A stretch of DNA of 13,086 bases from positions 1 to 13,086 of the forward strand of contig JAENJC010000026.1 of NCBI GenBank assembly GCA_016844545.1. Direction: 5' to 3'. Made by a program: the position numbers and the translations under genes. The notes under the pieces were generated by a model. The model worked only from the letters and a program-made list of their open reading frames with translations. It was not told the origin of the DNA and did no database searches. Positions 6,395-12,968 of this stretch are shown here, one piece after another. The stretch is from Deltaproteobacteria bacterium. Lineage in GTDB: Bacteria; Desulfobacterota; JAENJC01. The first letter of the stretch is position 1. The number at the start of each line of letters is the position of its first letter.

Positions 6395-7570
6395 TCATTT
6401 ATTTGTCATCATCTCCATCAATTTAAACCCATCTTCAACAAACAGTCCGGCTCCTTTTGCCGAATCCTCATCATAGCTCTTAACTCCTGAGTCCCTGGTG
6501 TGCCTGGAGTCGTAAAGCACAAACGGGACAGGATCGGAGGTATGGGTCTTTAAGGAGATCGGCGTAGGGTGGTCAGGTAGAACCAATATCTTGAAGTCAC
6601 CAAGTTTTGCAGCATTCTTCAAGATCGTGCCCACCACAAGTTCGTCAAACTCCTCTATCGCCTTTATCTTCTCATTGAGCATCCCGTTATGCGCAGCCTC
6701 ATCAGGGGCCTCCACATGGACATACACAAAATCCTTCACAGCTAAAGATCTGAGGGCAAATTCCGCCTTTCCTTTATAGTTAGTGTCAATCCAGCCTGTT
6801 GCCCCCGGTACATTGATGACGTCAAGTCCGGCATAGATGCCTATCCCCTTCATCAGATCTACGGCAGATATGACCGAACCGGAAAGGCCGAACTTTTCCT
6901 GATAGGTCTGCATCTTCGGGGCCTTCCCTTGCCCCCACAGCCATATGGAGGTTGCAGCAGGGTTTATCAAATTGTTGGCTAAAAGCTTTTGAGAGTCGGT
7001 CATAAGCTTAATAATCTTCTCCTGGCCGTTACCGGAAGGAAGAAACGGAGATATTGCCTTCCCAGTTATATCATGAGGAGGGGTGGTCTTAACCCTTTCA
7101 TTTCCGCCCTTCCAGACCAAGAGGTGCCTGTAGCTTACACCAGGATAGAACCTGAATTCATCAGAACCCAGTTCAGAGCCAAGGTGCTGAATAATCTTGG
7201 TTGCCTGTTCGGTCTTTATATGACCTGCGCTGAAGTCCTTCATATAAAGGCCGTCGGCACCGCTTTCAAGGGTTACAAGATTGCACCTCATGGCCACATC
7301 GTCTTTATGCAATGCAACACCGATACTTGCGGCCTCAAGGGGAGCCCTCCCTGTATAGCACTCTACAGGGTTATAACCGAAGACAGAGAGGTTCGCAACA
7401 TCACTTCCAGGAGGCAGACCGGCCGGGACAGTCTTAGCCAGCCCCACCGTTCCGTGAGCTGCCAGATAGTCCATATTGGGCGTCCTGGCTGCCTGCAATG
7501 GCGTCTTACCCCCGAGCTCACTTATAGGGTAATCCGACATCCCGTCACCGAGTAGAATTATGTATTTCAC
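6395..7570 (-). CDS. ApgM-family phosphomutase-like protein; candidate homoserine kinase
   Basis: A 391-residue member of the alkaline-phosphatase superfamily, close to archaeal-type cofactor-independent phosphoglycerate mutase (ApgM). Visible motifs are the metal-binding opening LLGDGMSDYP, the catalytic serine region GSDVANLSVFGYNP, HVEAPDEAAHNG and LPDHPTPISLKTHTSDPVPF. By homology it would interconvert 2- and 3-phosphoglycerate. However, a subfamily of these proteins encoded beside threonine synthase is annotated as a proposed homoserine kinase, and here the upstream neighbour is thrC with no ordinary thrB in view. I favour the homoserine kinase role as an inference. The start is GTG (7570-7568), preceded by AGAGG seven bases upstream. 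A 90-bp repeat element lies between it and thrC. Confidence 0.88.
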   Translation of the reverse strand: MKYIILLGDGMSDYPISELGGKTPLQAARTPNMDYLAAHGTVGLAKTVPAGLPPGSDVANLSVFGYNPVECYTGRAPLEAASIGVALHKDDVAMRCNLVTLESGADGLYMKDFSAGHIKTEQATKIIQHLGSELGSDEFRFYPGVSYRHLLVWKGGNERVKTTPPHDITGKAISPFLPSGNGQEKIIKLMTDSQKLLANNLINPAATSIWLWGQGKAPKMQTYQEKFGLSGSVISAVDLMKGIGIYAGLDVINVPGATGWIDTNYKGKAEFALRSLAVKDFVYVHVEAPDEAAHNGMLNEKIKAIEEFDELVVGTILKNAAKLGDFKILVLPDHPTPISLKTHTSDPVPFVLYDSRHTRDSGVKSYDEDSAKGAGLFVEDGFKLMEMMTNK

Positions 7571-7590
7571 TTTTAAACCTCTTCATTATT

Positions 7591-7680
7591 GGACGCAGAT
7601 AAAATCTGATTACATGAGATTACATGATTAAAGACTATAAAAGGTTTTTAAATCATGCCAATCTGCGTGAATCAGCGTCC
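7591..7680. repeat. 90-bp MITE-like element with terminal inverted repeats
   Basis: Begins GGACGCAGAT and ends ATCAGCGTCC, terminal inverted repeats matching at 9 of 10 positions. Inside is a perfect 10-bp tandem duplication, GATTACATGA at 7608-7617 and 7618-7627, and an A/T-rich middle. It fills almost the whole gap between thrC and the ApgM-family gene, leaving that gene's ribosome-binding site intact. No reading frame is seen. It is similar in style to short non-autonomous intergenic repeats; which transposase would move it is unknown. Confidence 0.55.
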
Positions 7681-7682
7681 CG

Positions 7683-8738
7683 TTAAAATCCCAATACCTT
7701 CAGCACTGCACCCATCTCCGCATCTACCGTCACAGGCTGTTCAGAAATCTTTATGGCGTTGTCCGGGTCTTTGAGGCCGTGCCCTGTCAGGGTGCAGACG
7801 ATGGAATCACCTTCCTTGAAGAAACCCTTATCGTTAAGCTTAATGACCCCGGCAATAGAGGCCGCTGAGGCCGGTTCGCAGAATACACCTTCAAGAGCTG
7901 CCACCATCCTGTATGCTGAGAGTATCTCTTCATCGGATACCATGCCTATAACTCCCCCGGATTCATCCCTGGCTGCAACAGCCCCTTCCCAAGATGCCGG
8001 ATTCCCGATCCTTATGGCGGTGGCTATAGTTTCAGGCTTCTCTACCCTGTGCCCTCTGACTATCGGGGCAGCCCCTTCAGCCTGAAACCCTATCATCCTT
8101 GGCAGGCTCTTTGTTATCCCGTATTCTTTATACTCCTTATATCCCTTCCAGTAGGCAGTGATATTCCCGGCATTCCCCACAGGCAATGCATGGAATGTTG
8201 GCGCATATCCAAGGGCGTCACATACCTCAAAGGCTGCGGTTTTCTGTCCCTCGATCCTGTATGGGTTCAGGGAATTCACAAGTGTTATTGGATGGTTCTT
8301 TGAGACCTCCCTGACTATCTTAAGGGCCTCGTCAAATCCCCCTCTCACCTGTATTACCTTGGCGCCATGCATCATGGGCTGAGAGAGCTTTCCAAGGGCG
8401 ATCTTTCCTTCCGGTATCAGGACACAGGCCCTTATTCCTGCCCTGGCGGCATAGGCAGCAGCGGCAGCAGAGGTGTTCCCAGTGGAAGCGCATATAACGG
8501 CCTTTGAGCCCTCTTCAAGGGCCCTTGATACAGCGGCAGTCATCCCCCTGTCCTTAAAAGAACCTGTTGGGTTAAGACCTTCATACTTCAGGAACAGCCT
8601 TATAGAAGGATTAATGGCATCCCTCAGCCGCTTTGCCTCTATAAGCGGTGTATCTCCCTCATTCAAAGTCACTATATACCTGTCATCCTTAAGCGGCAGG
8701 TACTTCTGGTACTCCTTTACAATCCCACGCCAGGCCAT
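7683..8738 (-). CDS. thrC: Threonine synthase
   Basis: A 351-residue PLP-dependent enzyme converting O-phosphohomoserine to threonine, the last step of threonine biosynthesis. The PLP lysine is K62 in NPTGSFKDRGM. ASTGNTSAAAAAYAARAG binds substrate and phosphate, and LPVGNAGNITAYWKGYKEY contains the glycine-rich cofactor phosphate loop. The length fits the short, bacterial/archaeal threonine synthase class rather than the roughly 430-residue E. coli type. Start ATG 8738-8736 has GGGGAG ten bases upstream. A good promoter lies about 45-75 bp upstream, so thrC is likely the first gene of this minus-strand run. Confidence 0.95.
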   Translation of the reverse strand: MAWRGIVKEYQKYLPLKDDRYIVTLNEGDTPLIEAKRLRDAINPSIRLFLKYEGLNPTGSFKDRGMTAAVSRALEEGSKAVICASTGNTSAAAAAYAARAGIRACVLIPEGKIALGKLSQPMMHGAKVIQVRGGFDEALKIVREVSKNHPITLVNSLNPYRIEGQKTAAFEVCDALGYAPTFHALPVGNAGNITAYWKGYKEYKEYGITKSLPRMIGFQAEGAAPIVRGHRVEKPETIATAIRIGNPASWEGAVAARDESGGVIGMVSDEEILSAYRMVAALEGVFCEPASAASIAGVIKLNDKGFFKEGDSIVCTLTGHGLKDPDNAIKISEQPVTVDAEMGAVLKVLGF

Positions 8739-8782
8739 AATAAATCCGCTCCCCGATATTTCTAAGTAACTGCAATGCCAGA

Positions 8783-8811
8783 TTTTTACATGATTGGAGC
8801 TCCTTTGTCAA
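8783..8811 (-). promoter_or_regulatory. Sigma-70-type promoter for thrC
   Basis: On the minus strand: -35 TTGACA (8811-8806, perfect), a 17-bp spacer, then -10 TAAAAA (8788-8783, 4 of 6 consensus). The predicted start is near 8776, leaving a leader of about 38 nt before the thrC ATG. The spacer contains the palindrome GGAGCTCC, possibly incidental. Confidence 0.65.
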
Positions 8812-8886
8812 ACATAAAAAGCCGACAGACAATTCACCTCTTTCATATTTTCAATATTAAATCCATCAACCATCGGTAATAACAAT

Positions 8887-8914
8887 TTGATTATTAGAAA
8901 AGTTAGATTATAAT
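8887..8914 (+). promoter_or_regulatory. Sigma-70-type promoter for selD
   Basis: -35 TTGATT (8887-8892), 16-bp spacer, then -10 TATAAT (8909-8914, perfect). It points into selD, with transcription expected near 8921 and a leader of about 20 nt. The rest of the 203-bp divergent region (8739-8941) is A/T-rich and shows no reading frame or RNA that I can recognise. Confidence 0.65.
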
Positions 8915-8941
8915 TACGGCAGTTTCGTTTCAAGAGAATCT

Positions 8942-10042
8942 ATGCGGGGTGCTATGTCTATTTTGAAGGACTTCTTTGCAACACGATGGGGGGGGATCAG
9001 CAAGGATTCTCCCAGGCTTACCGAAAAGGCCCGTGCCGGTGGCTGAGCAGCAAAACTAAGTCCGGGAGACTTAGAGGAGATTCTTAAAGGCCTGCCGCTG
9101 GAAAAACACCCAGACCTTCTTATTGGGGTAGAGAACTGGGCGGATGCGGCTATCTATCGCCTTTCGCCTGAGATAGCCATCGTCCAGACCCTGGATTTCT
9201 TTACCGCCATAGTGAACGACCCTTACGACTTTGGGAGGATCGCTGCTGCCAATTCTCTGAGCGATGTTTATGCCATGGGCGGAAGGCCGTTAACCGCCAT
9301 GAACATCTGCTGCTTTCCGGTAAAGAAGATGGACAAGTCTCTCTTCCGCGATATTCTCAGAGGGGGAACAGAGGTTATACATCAGTCAGGCGCGGTTTTG
9401 GCCGGAGGGCACAGCGTGGAGGACTCGGAGCTGAAGTACGGTCTTTCCGTAACAGGAGTAGTTCACCCTGAACATTTTTTAACAAATGAACGCGCAAAAC
9501 CCGGTGATAACCTGATTCTGACGAAACCGCTGGGCACCGGCATCCTCTCAGCAGCCCTTAGAAGCAGGAAGCTGGATGATAAAACGACCAAAAAGATCAC
9601 GGCAGTGATGGCTGAGTTGAACAAGAGTGCGGCTGAGGCAATGATGGAGATTGGTGTGAGCTCCGTCACTGATATAACTGGATTCGGGCTTATTGGCCAT
9701 GCACTTGTGATGGCCAACGCCAGCAAGGTCGGCATACACCTGTATTCCAGCAAGGTGCCCATTATCCCTGAGGCCTTAACTTTTGCATCGCGGGGCTACG
9801 TTCCTACGGGAAGCAAACGCAATCGTCAATTCTGCTCAAAACACGTTGATATCGCCACCGGAGTAGATCCTTTACTGATTGACATCCTGGCAGATGCCCA
9901 AACTTCGGGAGGGCTCCTTATATCCGTTCCGGAAAATAAGACCGCGATGTTAGTTCAAAGACTTCAGGATAAGAATACACCTGCGGCAAGCGTCATCGGA
10001 GAAGTGATGAGCGAGCCGACAGGTATGATCAAGGTGAGTTAA
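8942..10042 (+). CDS. selD: Selenide, water dikinase (selenophosphate synthetase), selenocysteine-containing
   Basis: SelD makes selenophosphate from selenide and ATP, the selenium donor for selenocysteine. Conserved segments include QTLDFFTAIVNDPYDFGRIAAANSLSDVYAMGG, GHSVEDSELKYGLSVTG, KPLGTG, DITGFGLIGHA and ADAQTSGG. The reading frame extends upstream of the uninterrupted part through one UGA at 9044-9046. The context ARAGG-U-AAKL places selenocysteine at residue 35, with K38 three residues on. This matches the catalytic Cys17 and Lys20 spacing of E. coli SelD. A hairpin at 9056-9074 fits a SECIS. The product would be 366 residues. ATG 8942 has only a weak AAGAGA upstream; ATG 8954, also in frame, is the alternative. 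A run of eight G lies at 8988-8995. A gene finder treating UGA as stop would begin at 9212 and lose the active site. Confidence 0.93.
9044..9074 (+). promoter_or_regulatory. UGA selenocysteine codon and bacterial SECIS hairpin of selD
   Basis: After UGA (9044-9046), CTAAGTC (9056-9062) pairs perfectly with GACTTAG (9068-9074) around the loop CGGGA. The loop guanines lie 18-20 nt past the UGA. This agrees with known bacterial SECIS geometry: a stem just downstream of the codon with guanines in the apical loop, bound by SelB. Confidence 0.8.
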
Positions 10043-10048
10043 TAAAGG

Positions 10049-10069
10049 GGTCTACGGTCTAGCGTCTAC
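10049..10069. repeat. Heptamer array GGTCTAC-type, 3 units
   Basis: Three consecutive 7-bp units, GGTCTAC, GGTCTAG and CGTCTAC, start 7 bp past the selD stop. They have the same period as the arrays inside the secretin gene but a different sequence. Confidence 0.6.
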
Positions 10070-10082
10070 AACCGAACAGCTA

Positions 10083-10091
10083 TGCTATAAT
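10083..10091 (+). promoter_or_regulatory. Extended -10 promoter upstream of the CMD-family gene
   Basis: TGC followed by TATAAT (10086-10091) is a perfect -10 with the extended TGn element. No good -35 is seen; TCTACA at 10065-10070 is weak and only 15 bp away. A transcript starting near 10098 would carry a strong AAGGAGG (10118-10124), five bases before the ATG at 10130. The gene pair may therefore be expressed apart from selD. Confidence 0.5.
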
Positions 10092-10129
10092 AAATTACAC
10101 TTTCTCTATATCTGAAAAAGGAGGCTTAA

Positions 10130-10417
10130 ATGCAGACATACTATTCACCGGAAGACCTTTCCAAATTCCCGACCATCGGTGAAGGGGCGCCTGAACTCTG
10201 GAAGAAGTTCTCCGAGTGGTACGGGGCGGTATTTGCCGAAGGGGCGCTCACAGAAAGGGAAAAGGCGCTGATTGCCCTGGCTGTAGCCCGCCTTGAAAAA
10301 GGCTCCAACAAGGAGCAGATGACCGAGGCAGTCCATGTAGCAGCGGCCATAAGGGGCGGGGCGTCTCTGGTGCACGGCGTTCAGATGAAGAATGTGATTG
10401 AAAAGATTTCGATGTAG
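10130..10417 (+). CDS. Carboxymuconolactone decarboxylase/AhpD-family protein, arsenosugar-cluster type, lacking its CxxC segment
   Basis: A 95-residue protein resembling the peroxidase-like CMD protein that accompanies ArsS radical SAM genes. It has an N-terminal helix region (PELWKKFSEWYGAVFAEGAL), then LTEREKALIALAVA (40-53), and the C-terminal EAVHVAAAIRGGASLVHG. In the family, the helix ending LAVA leads into a CPYC- or CPYU-type redox motif of roughly 14-16 residues. Here A53 is followed directly by RLEKGSN, and the protein has no cysteine at all. The join is at 10288/10289 and keeps frame. Start and AAGGAGG ribosome-binding site are strong. It is followed 8 bp later by the radical SAM gene. 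As written it should lack the usual thiol or selenol chemistry. Either a real lesion or a sequence artefact. Confidence 0.82.
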   Translation: MQTYYSPEDLSKFPTIGEGAPELWKKFSEWYGAVFAEGALTEREKALIALAVARLEKGSNKEQMTEAVHVAAAIRGGASLVHGVQMKNVIEKISM

Positions 10418-10425
10418 GAAGATTT

Positions 10426-11364
10426 ATGCAACTCAAACCCTTTGACAAAGCCATTGCCGAGAGCAACCTATACCCTCTCAAATCTACAGGAATCAACACA
10501 TTACAGGTCAATGTCGGAAGACTCTGTAACCAGGCCTGTCGTCACAGGAAAGAGGTAATGTCAAAAGAGACAATGGAGTTGTGCCTCGACATACTCAGAA
10601 ACAGCGACATTTCAACTGTTGACATAACGGGCGGTGCGCCGGAGATGAACCCGAACTTCATCTGGTTTGTTGAAGAGTGCGTAAAACTTGGGCGGCATGT
10701 CATGGTCAGATCTAACCTTACAATACTGACTGAACCTGGATACGAGGATATGCCGGGGTTCTTTGCAGAAAACCAGGTTGAGGTAATAGCGTCTCTCCCG
10801 TACTACATGGAGCAGAACACAGATGCCCAGAGGGGGAAAGGTGTATTTCAGAAATCCATAGCAGCCCTGAAAAAACTGAACGCCCTTGGATACGGCATCG
10901 AAGGTTGCGGGCTGATTTTAAACCTTGTCTTCAATCCCGGAGGCGCCTTCCTTCCGCCTTCTCAGAAGGCTCTTGAGGCCGACTACAAGAGGGAGATGCA
11001 GAAGAGGTACAGCATATCATTTAACAACCTCTTCACCATAACAAACCTTCCTATAGGGAGGTTCCTTGCCTACTTGAACTCATCAGGGAACTTCGAGATG
11101 TATATGGGTAAACTTGTTGCCTCATATAATCCATCGGCAGCAATCAACGTCATGTGCAGGAACATCCTTTCAGTGGGATGGGACGGGAAACTGTACGACT
11201 GCGACTTTAACCAGATGCTGGGGCTGTCCGTAAATCATGGGGCTCCAACCCATCTAAAGGAGTTCGACCTTTCGAGTCTTTCAAATAGGCAGATTGTAAC
11301 GGGGATTCACTGCTACGGATGCACAGCAGGGGCAGGGTCAAGCTGCGGCGGGGCAACGACGTAA
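10426..11364 (+). CDS. arsS: ArsS-like arsenosugar-biosynthesis radical SAM protein with incomplete cluster motif
   Basis: A 312-residue radical SAM protein. NTLQVNVGRLCNQACRH near the N-terminus and the C-terminal DUF3641-type tail GCTAGAGSSCGG, preceded by LYDCDFNQMLGL, are hallmarks of ArsS. ArsS adds a 5'-deoxyadenosyl group to dimethylarsinous acid on the way to arsenosugars. The [4Fe-4S] motif should be CX3CX2C. Here C34 and C38 are present, but R41 sits where the third cysteine belongs. Relatives have about eight more residues here (CHVDA-like) before RKEVMS. The gap is in frame, joined at 10545/10546. Without the third ligand the enzyme is expected to be inactive. The start is preceded by AGGAAG. 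Its last base is 2 bp from the end of the convergent kinase gene, and no terminator is visible between them. Confidence 0.85.
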   Translation: MQLKPFDKAIAESNLYPLKSTGINTLQVNVGRLCNQACRHRKEVMSKETMELCLDILRNSDISTVDITGGAPEMNPNFIWFVEECVKLGRHVMVRSNLTILTEPGYEDMPGFFAENQVEVIASLPYYMEQNTDAQRGKGVFQKSIAALKKLNALGYGIEGCGLILNLVFNPGGAFLPPSQKALEADYKREMQKRYSISFNNLFTITNLPIGRFLAYLNSSGNFEMYMGKLVASYNPSAAINVMCRNILSVGWDGKLYDCDFNQMLGLSVNHGAPTHLKEFDLSSLSNRQIVTGIHCYGCTAGAGSSCGGATT

Positions 11365-11366
11365 TC

Positions 11367-12503
11367 CTATCGTCCTACTTTTTCAAGAGGAAAGTATATG
11401 TTAAAAGTGGAACCCTTCCCTACTTCACTCTGGACAACGATGTAGCCGTCATGCTGTCTTATAATCTCGTAGATTATTGAAAGCCCGAGTCCGGTCCCCT
11501 TCCCTGCCCCTTTTGTAGTAAAGAATGGCTCGAATATCTTTTCCCTCGTCTCTTTATCCATGCCGATGCCATTGTCCGAGACGTATATTACGGCAAATGC
11601 TCCGGCTCTCCCATAGCCATGAGCCCTTACAAAGTCATCATCCAACGCCACTTGACCGGTTGAGATCTTAAGGCATCCACCATCCGGCATCGCATCCCTG
11701 GCATTGGTTGCCAGGTTCATGAGGATCCGCTCAATCTGCGCTGCATCAGCCATTACAGTCAGCTCCTCTTCAGATGGGACTATCTTTATTCCAATGTTCT
11801 CTCTCATGACCTTCGATAAAAACTCTACACTTCCCAAGACCATCTGATTGAGGTTGACGGCTGTCGGTTTGATCGTCTTTTTGCCTCCAAATAAGAGAAG
11901 GTCCTGGGCCAGTTTGGAACCTGTTTCGGACGCTGAAACAATCCTCTTTACCATATCTTTCAATTTGTTGTCCACGCCCATTTTGTCTTCCAACATACCT
12001 GCAAAACCTTTTATAACCATAAGCACGTTGCTGAAATCGTGGACAATACCTCCTACGAATCTCCCTATAGCCTCCATCTTCCTGGCCTGAAAGAGCTGTT
12101 CCTCCAGCCTTATACGTTCAGCCTTTTCATCTATCTCTCGCAATGCCCTGTTTACAGCCGGCACAAGCCTTGAAAGCCTGTCCTTAAGTATATAATCTGT
12201 TGCGCCGCTCTTCAGGGACTCAATCGCCAATTCTTCGCCGAGAGTTCCTGAAATGAGAATAAATGGCAGGTCAGGGCATTTCCCCCGCGCTATCTCAAGG
12301 GCGGAAAGGCCGTCAAATGATGGGAGGGAATAATCAGCCAAGATCAGGTCAAAGCCGCATGTTTCAATGGAAGAGATGAAATCTGCACGGTTATCAACCA
12401 GCGTCACATCGCAGACCATACATTCGGAGGAAAGCATTGCCTGGACAAGCTCAGCATCATTTGGATCATCTTCAAGATGGAGTATCCTTAGTGGTGACTT
12501 CAA
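11367..12503 (-). CDS. Hybrid REC-histidine kinase (receiver at the N-terminus)
   Basis: A 378-residue soluble protein. The receiver domain (about 5-122) has acidic pocket EDD 11-13, phosphoacceptor D57 in LILADYSLP, and K107 in YILKD. A coiled linker (125-143) follows, then a dimerisation H-box with H155 in GGIVHDFSNVL, and a HATPase domain. The HATPase shows the N-box NLATNARDAMPDGG (N263/N267), G1 DNGIGM, F-box FEPFFTTK and G2 GKGTGLGLS. No transmembrane or periplasmic sensor domain is present, so its input is probably phosphotransfer to the receiver. The H-box is of the HDFNN type. The start is TTG (12503-12501) with GGGGG upstream; I see no better start. It lies 9 bp after the response regulator stop, in the same operon. 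Confidence 0.92.
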   Translation of the reverse strand: MKSPLRILHLEDDPNDAELVQAMLSSECMVCDVTLVDNRADFISSIETCGFDLILADYSLPSFDGLSALEIARGKCPDLPFILISGTLGEELAIESLKSGATDYILKDRLSRLVPAVNRALREIDEKAERIRLEEQLFQARKMEAIGRFVGGIVHDFSNVLMVIKGFAGMLEDKMGVDNKLKDMVKRIVSASETGSKLAQDLLLFGGKKTIKPTAVNLNQMVLGSVEFLSKVMRENIGIKIVPSEEELTVMADAAQIERILMNLATNARDAMPDGGCLKISTGQVALDDDFVRAHGYGRAGAFAVIYVSDNGIGMDKETREKIFEPFFTTKGAGKGTGLGLSIIYEIIRQHDGYIVVQSEVGKGSTFNIYFPLEKVGR

Positions 12504-12512
12504 AGTAACCCC

Positions 12513-12968
12513 CTACTTACTTCTCCTCAGGCTGCCTGGCGGTGGTTCATTGATGACAGCCCAGAAGGCGCCGATCTGCTTGACAGCCTGTACAAACTGC
12601 TGGAAGTCCACCGGCTTAACCACATAGGCGTTCACTCCAAGCTTGTAACACTCAGCGAGGTCGCTATCTTCGCGGGAAGATGTGAGGACAACAACCGGGA
12701 TATCTCTGAGTTGCTCGTCACCCTTCATATCCCTGAGGACCTCCAGGCCGTTTACCTTTGGAAGCTTGAGGTCCAGGAGCACGACAGCAGGGTTCCCGGC
12801 AAGCCTCATCTTGTAGTCACCCCGGCAATAGAGATAATCCAGGGCCTCTTCTCCGTCGTGGACCACAACCACTTCATTAGCGAGGTTATATTCCGCAAGG
12901 GCCATAAGGGCCAGCTCCTGATCGTGGGGGTCGTCCTCAACGAACAGGATACGTTTAAGTTCAGTCAT
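12513..12968 (-). CDS. Rcp1-like single-domain response regulator
   Basis: A 151-residue stand-alone receiver. The acidic pocket is EDD 11-13, the phosphoacceptor D66 in VVLLDLKLP, the switch T96 in VVVLTSS, and K118 in VVKP. The extended loop with ALDYLYCRGDY is typical of the Rcp1/phytochrome-partner class. There is no output domain, so it acts as a phosphotransfer intermediate or protein-binding switch. Start ATG 12968-12966 has GGAGG seven bases upstream and overlaps the end of the upstream kinase by eight bases. A relay from the upstream kinase through this protein toward the downstream REC-kinase is plausible but inferred. Confidence 0.93.
   Translation of the reverse strand: MTELKRILFVEDDPHDQELALMALAEYNLANEVVVVHDGEEALDYLYCRGDYKMRLAGNPAVVLLDLKLPKVNGLEVLRDMKGDEQLRDIPVVVLTSSREDSDLAECYKLGVNAYVVKPVDFQQFVQAVKQIGAFWAVINEPPPGSLRRSK

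Noticed and set aside
6989..7555. Plus-strand 188-codon open frame
   Set aside because: It is the antisense of the conserved ApgM-family gene, with no family resemblance or ribosome-binding site of its own.
8835..8878. Short leader peptide upstream of thrC for attenuation
   Set aside because: The small frame in this area overlaps the predicted thrC promoter, has no threonine-rich run and no terminator/antiterminator hairpin, so it would not be transcribed with thrC.
9463..9762. Minus-strand open frames within selD
   Set aside because: They overlap conserved SelD coding sequence and show no recognisable protein.
9212..10042. selD beginning at GTG 9212
   Set aside because: The frame continues upstream with SelD-like sequence through a UGA at the catalytic position. 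Starting at 9212 would drop the active site.
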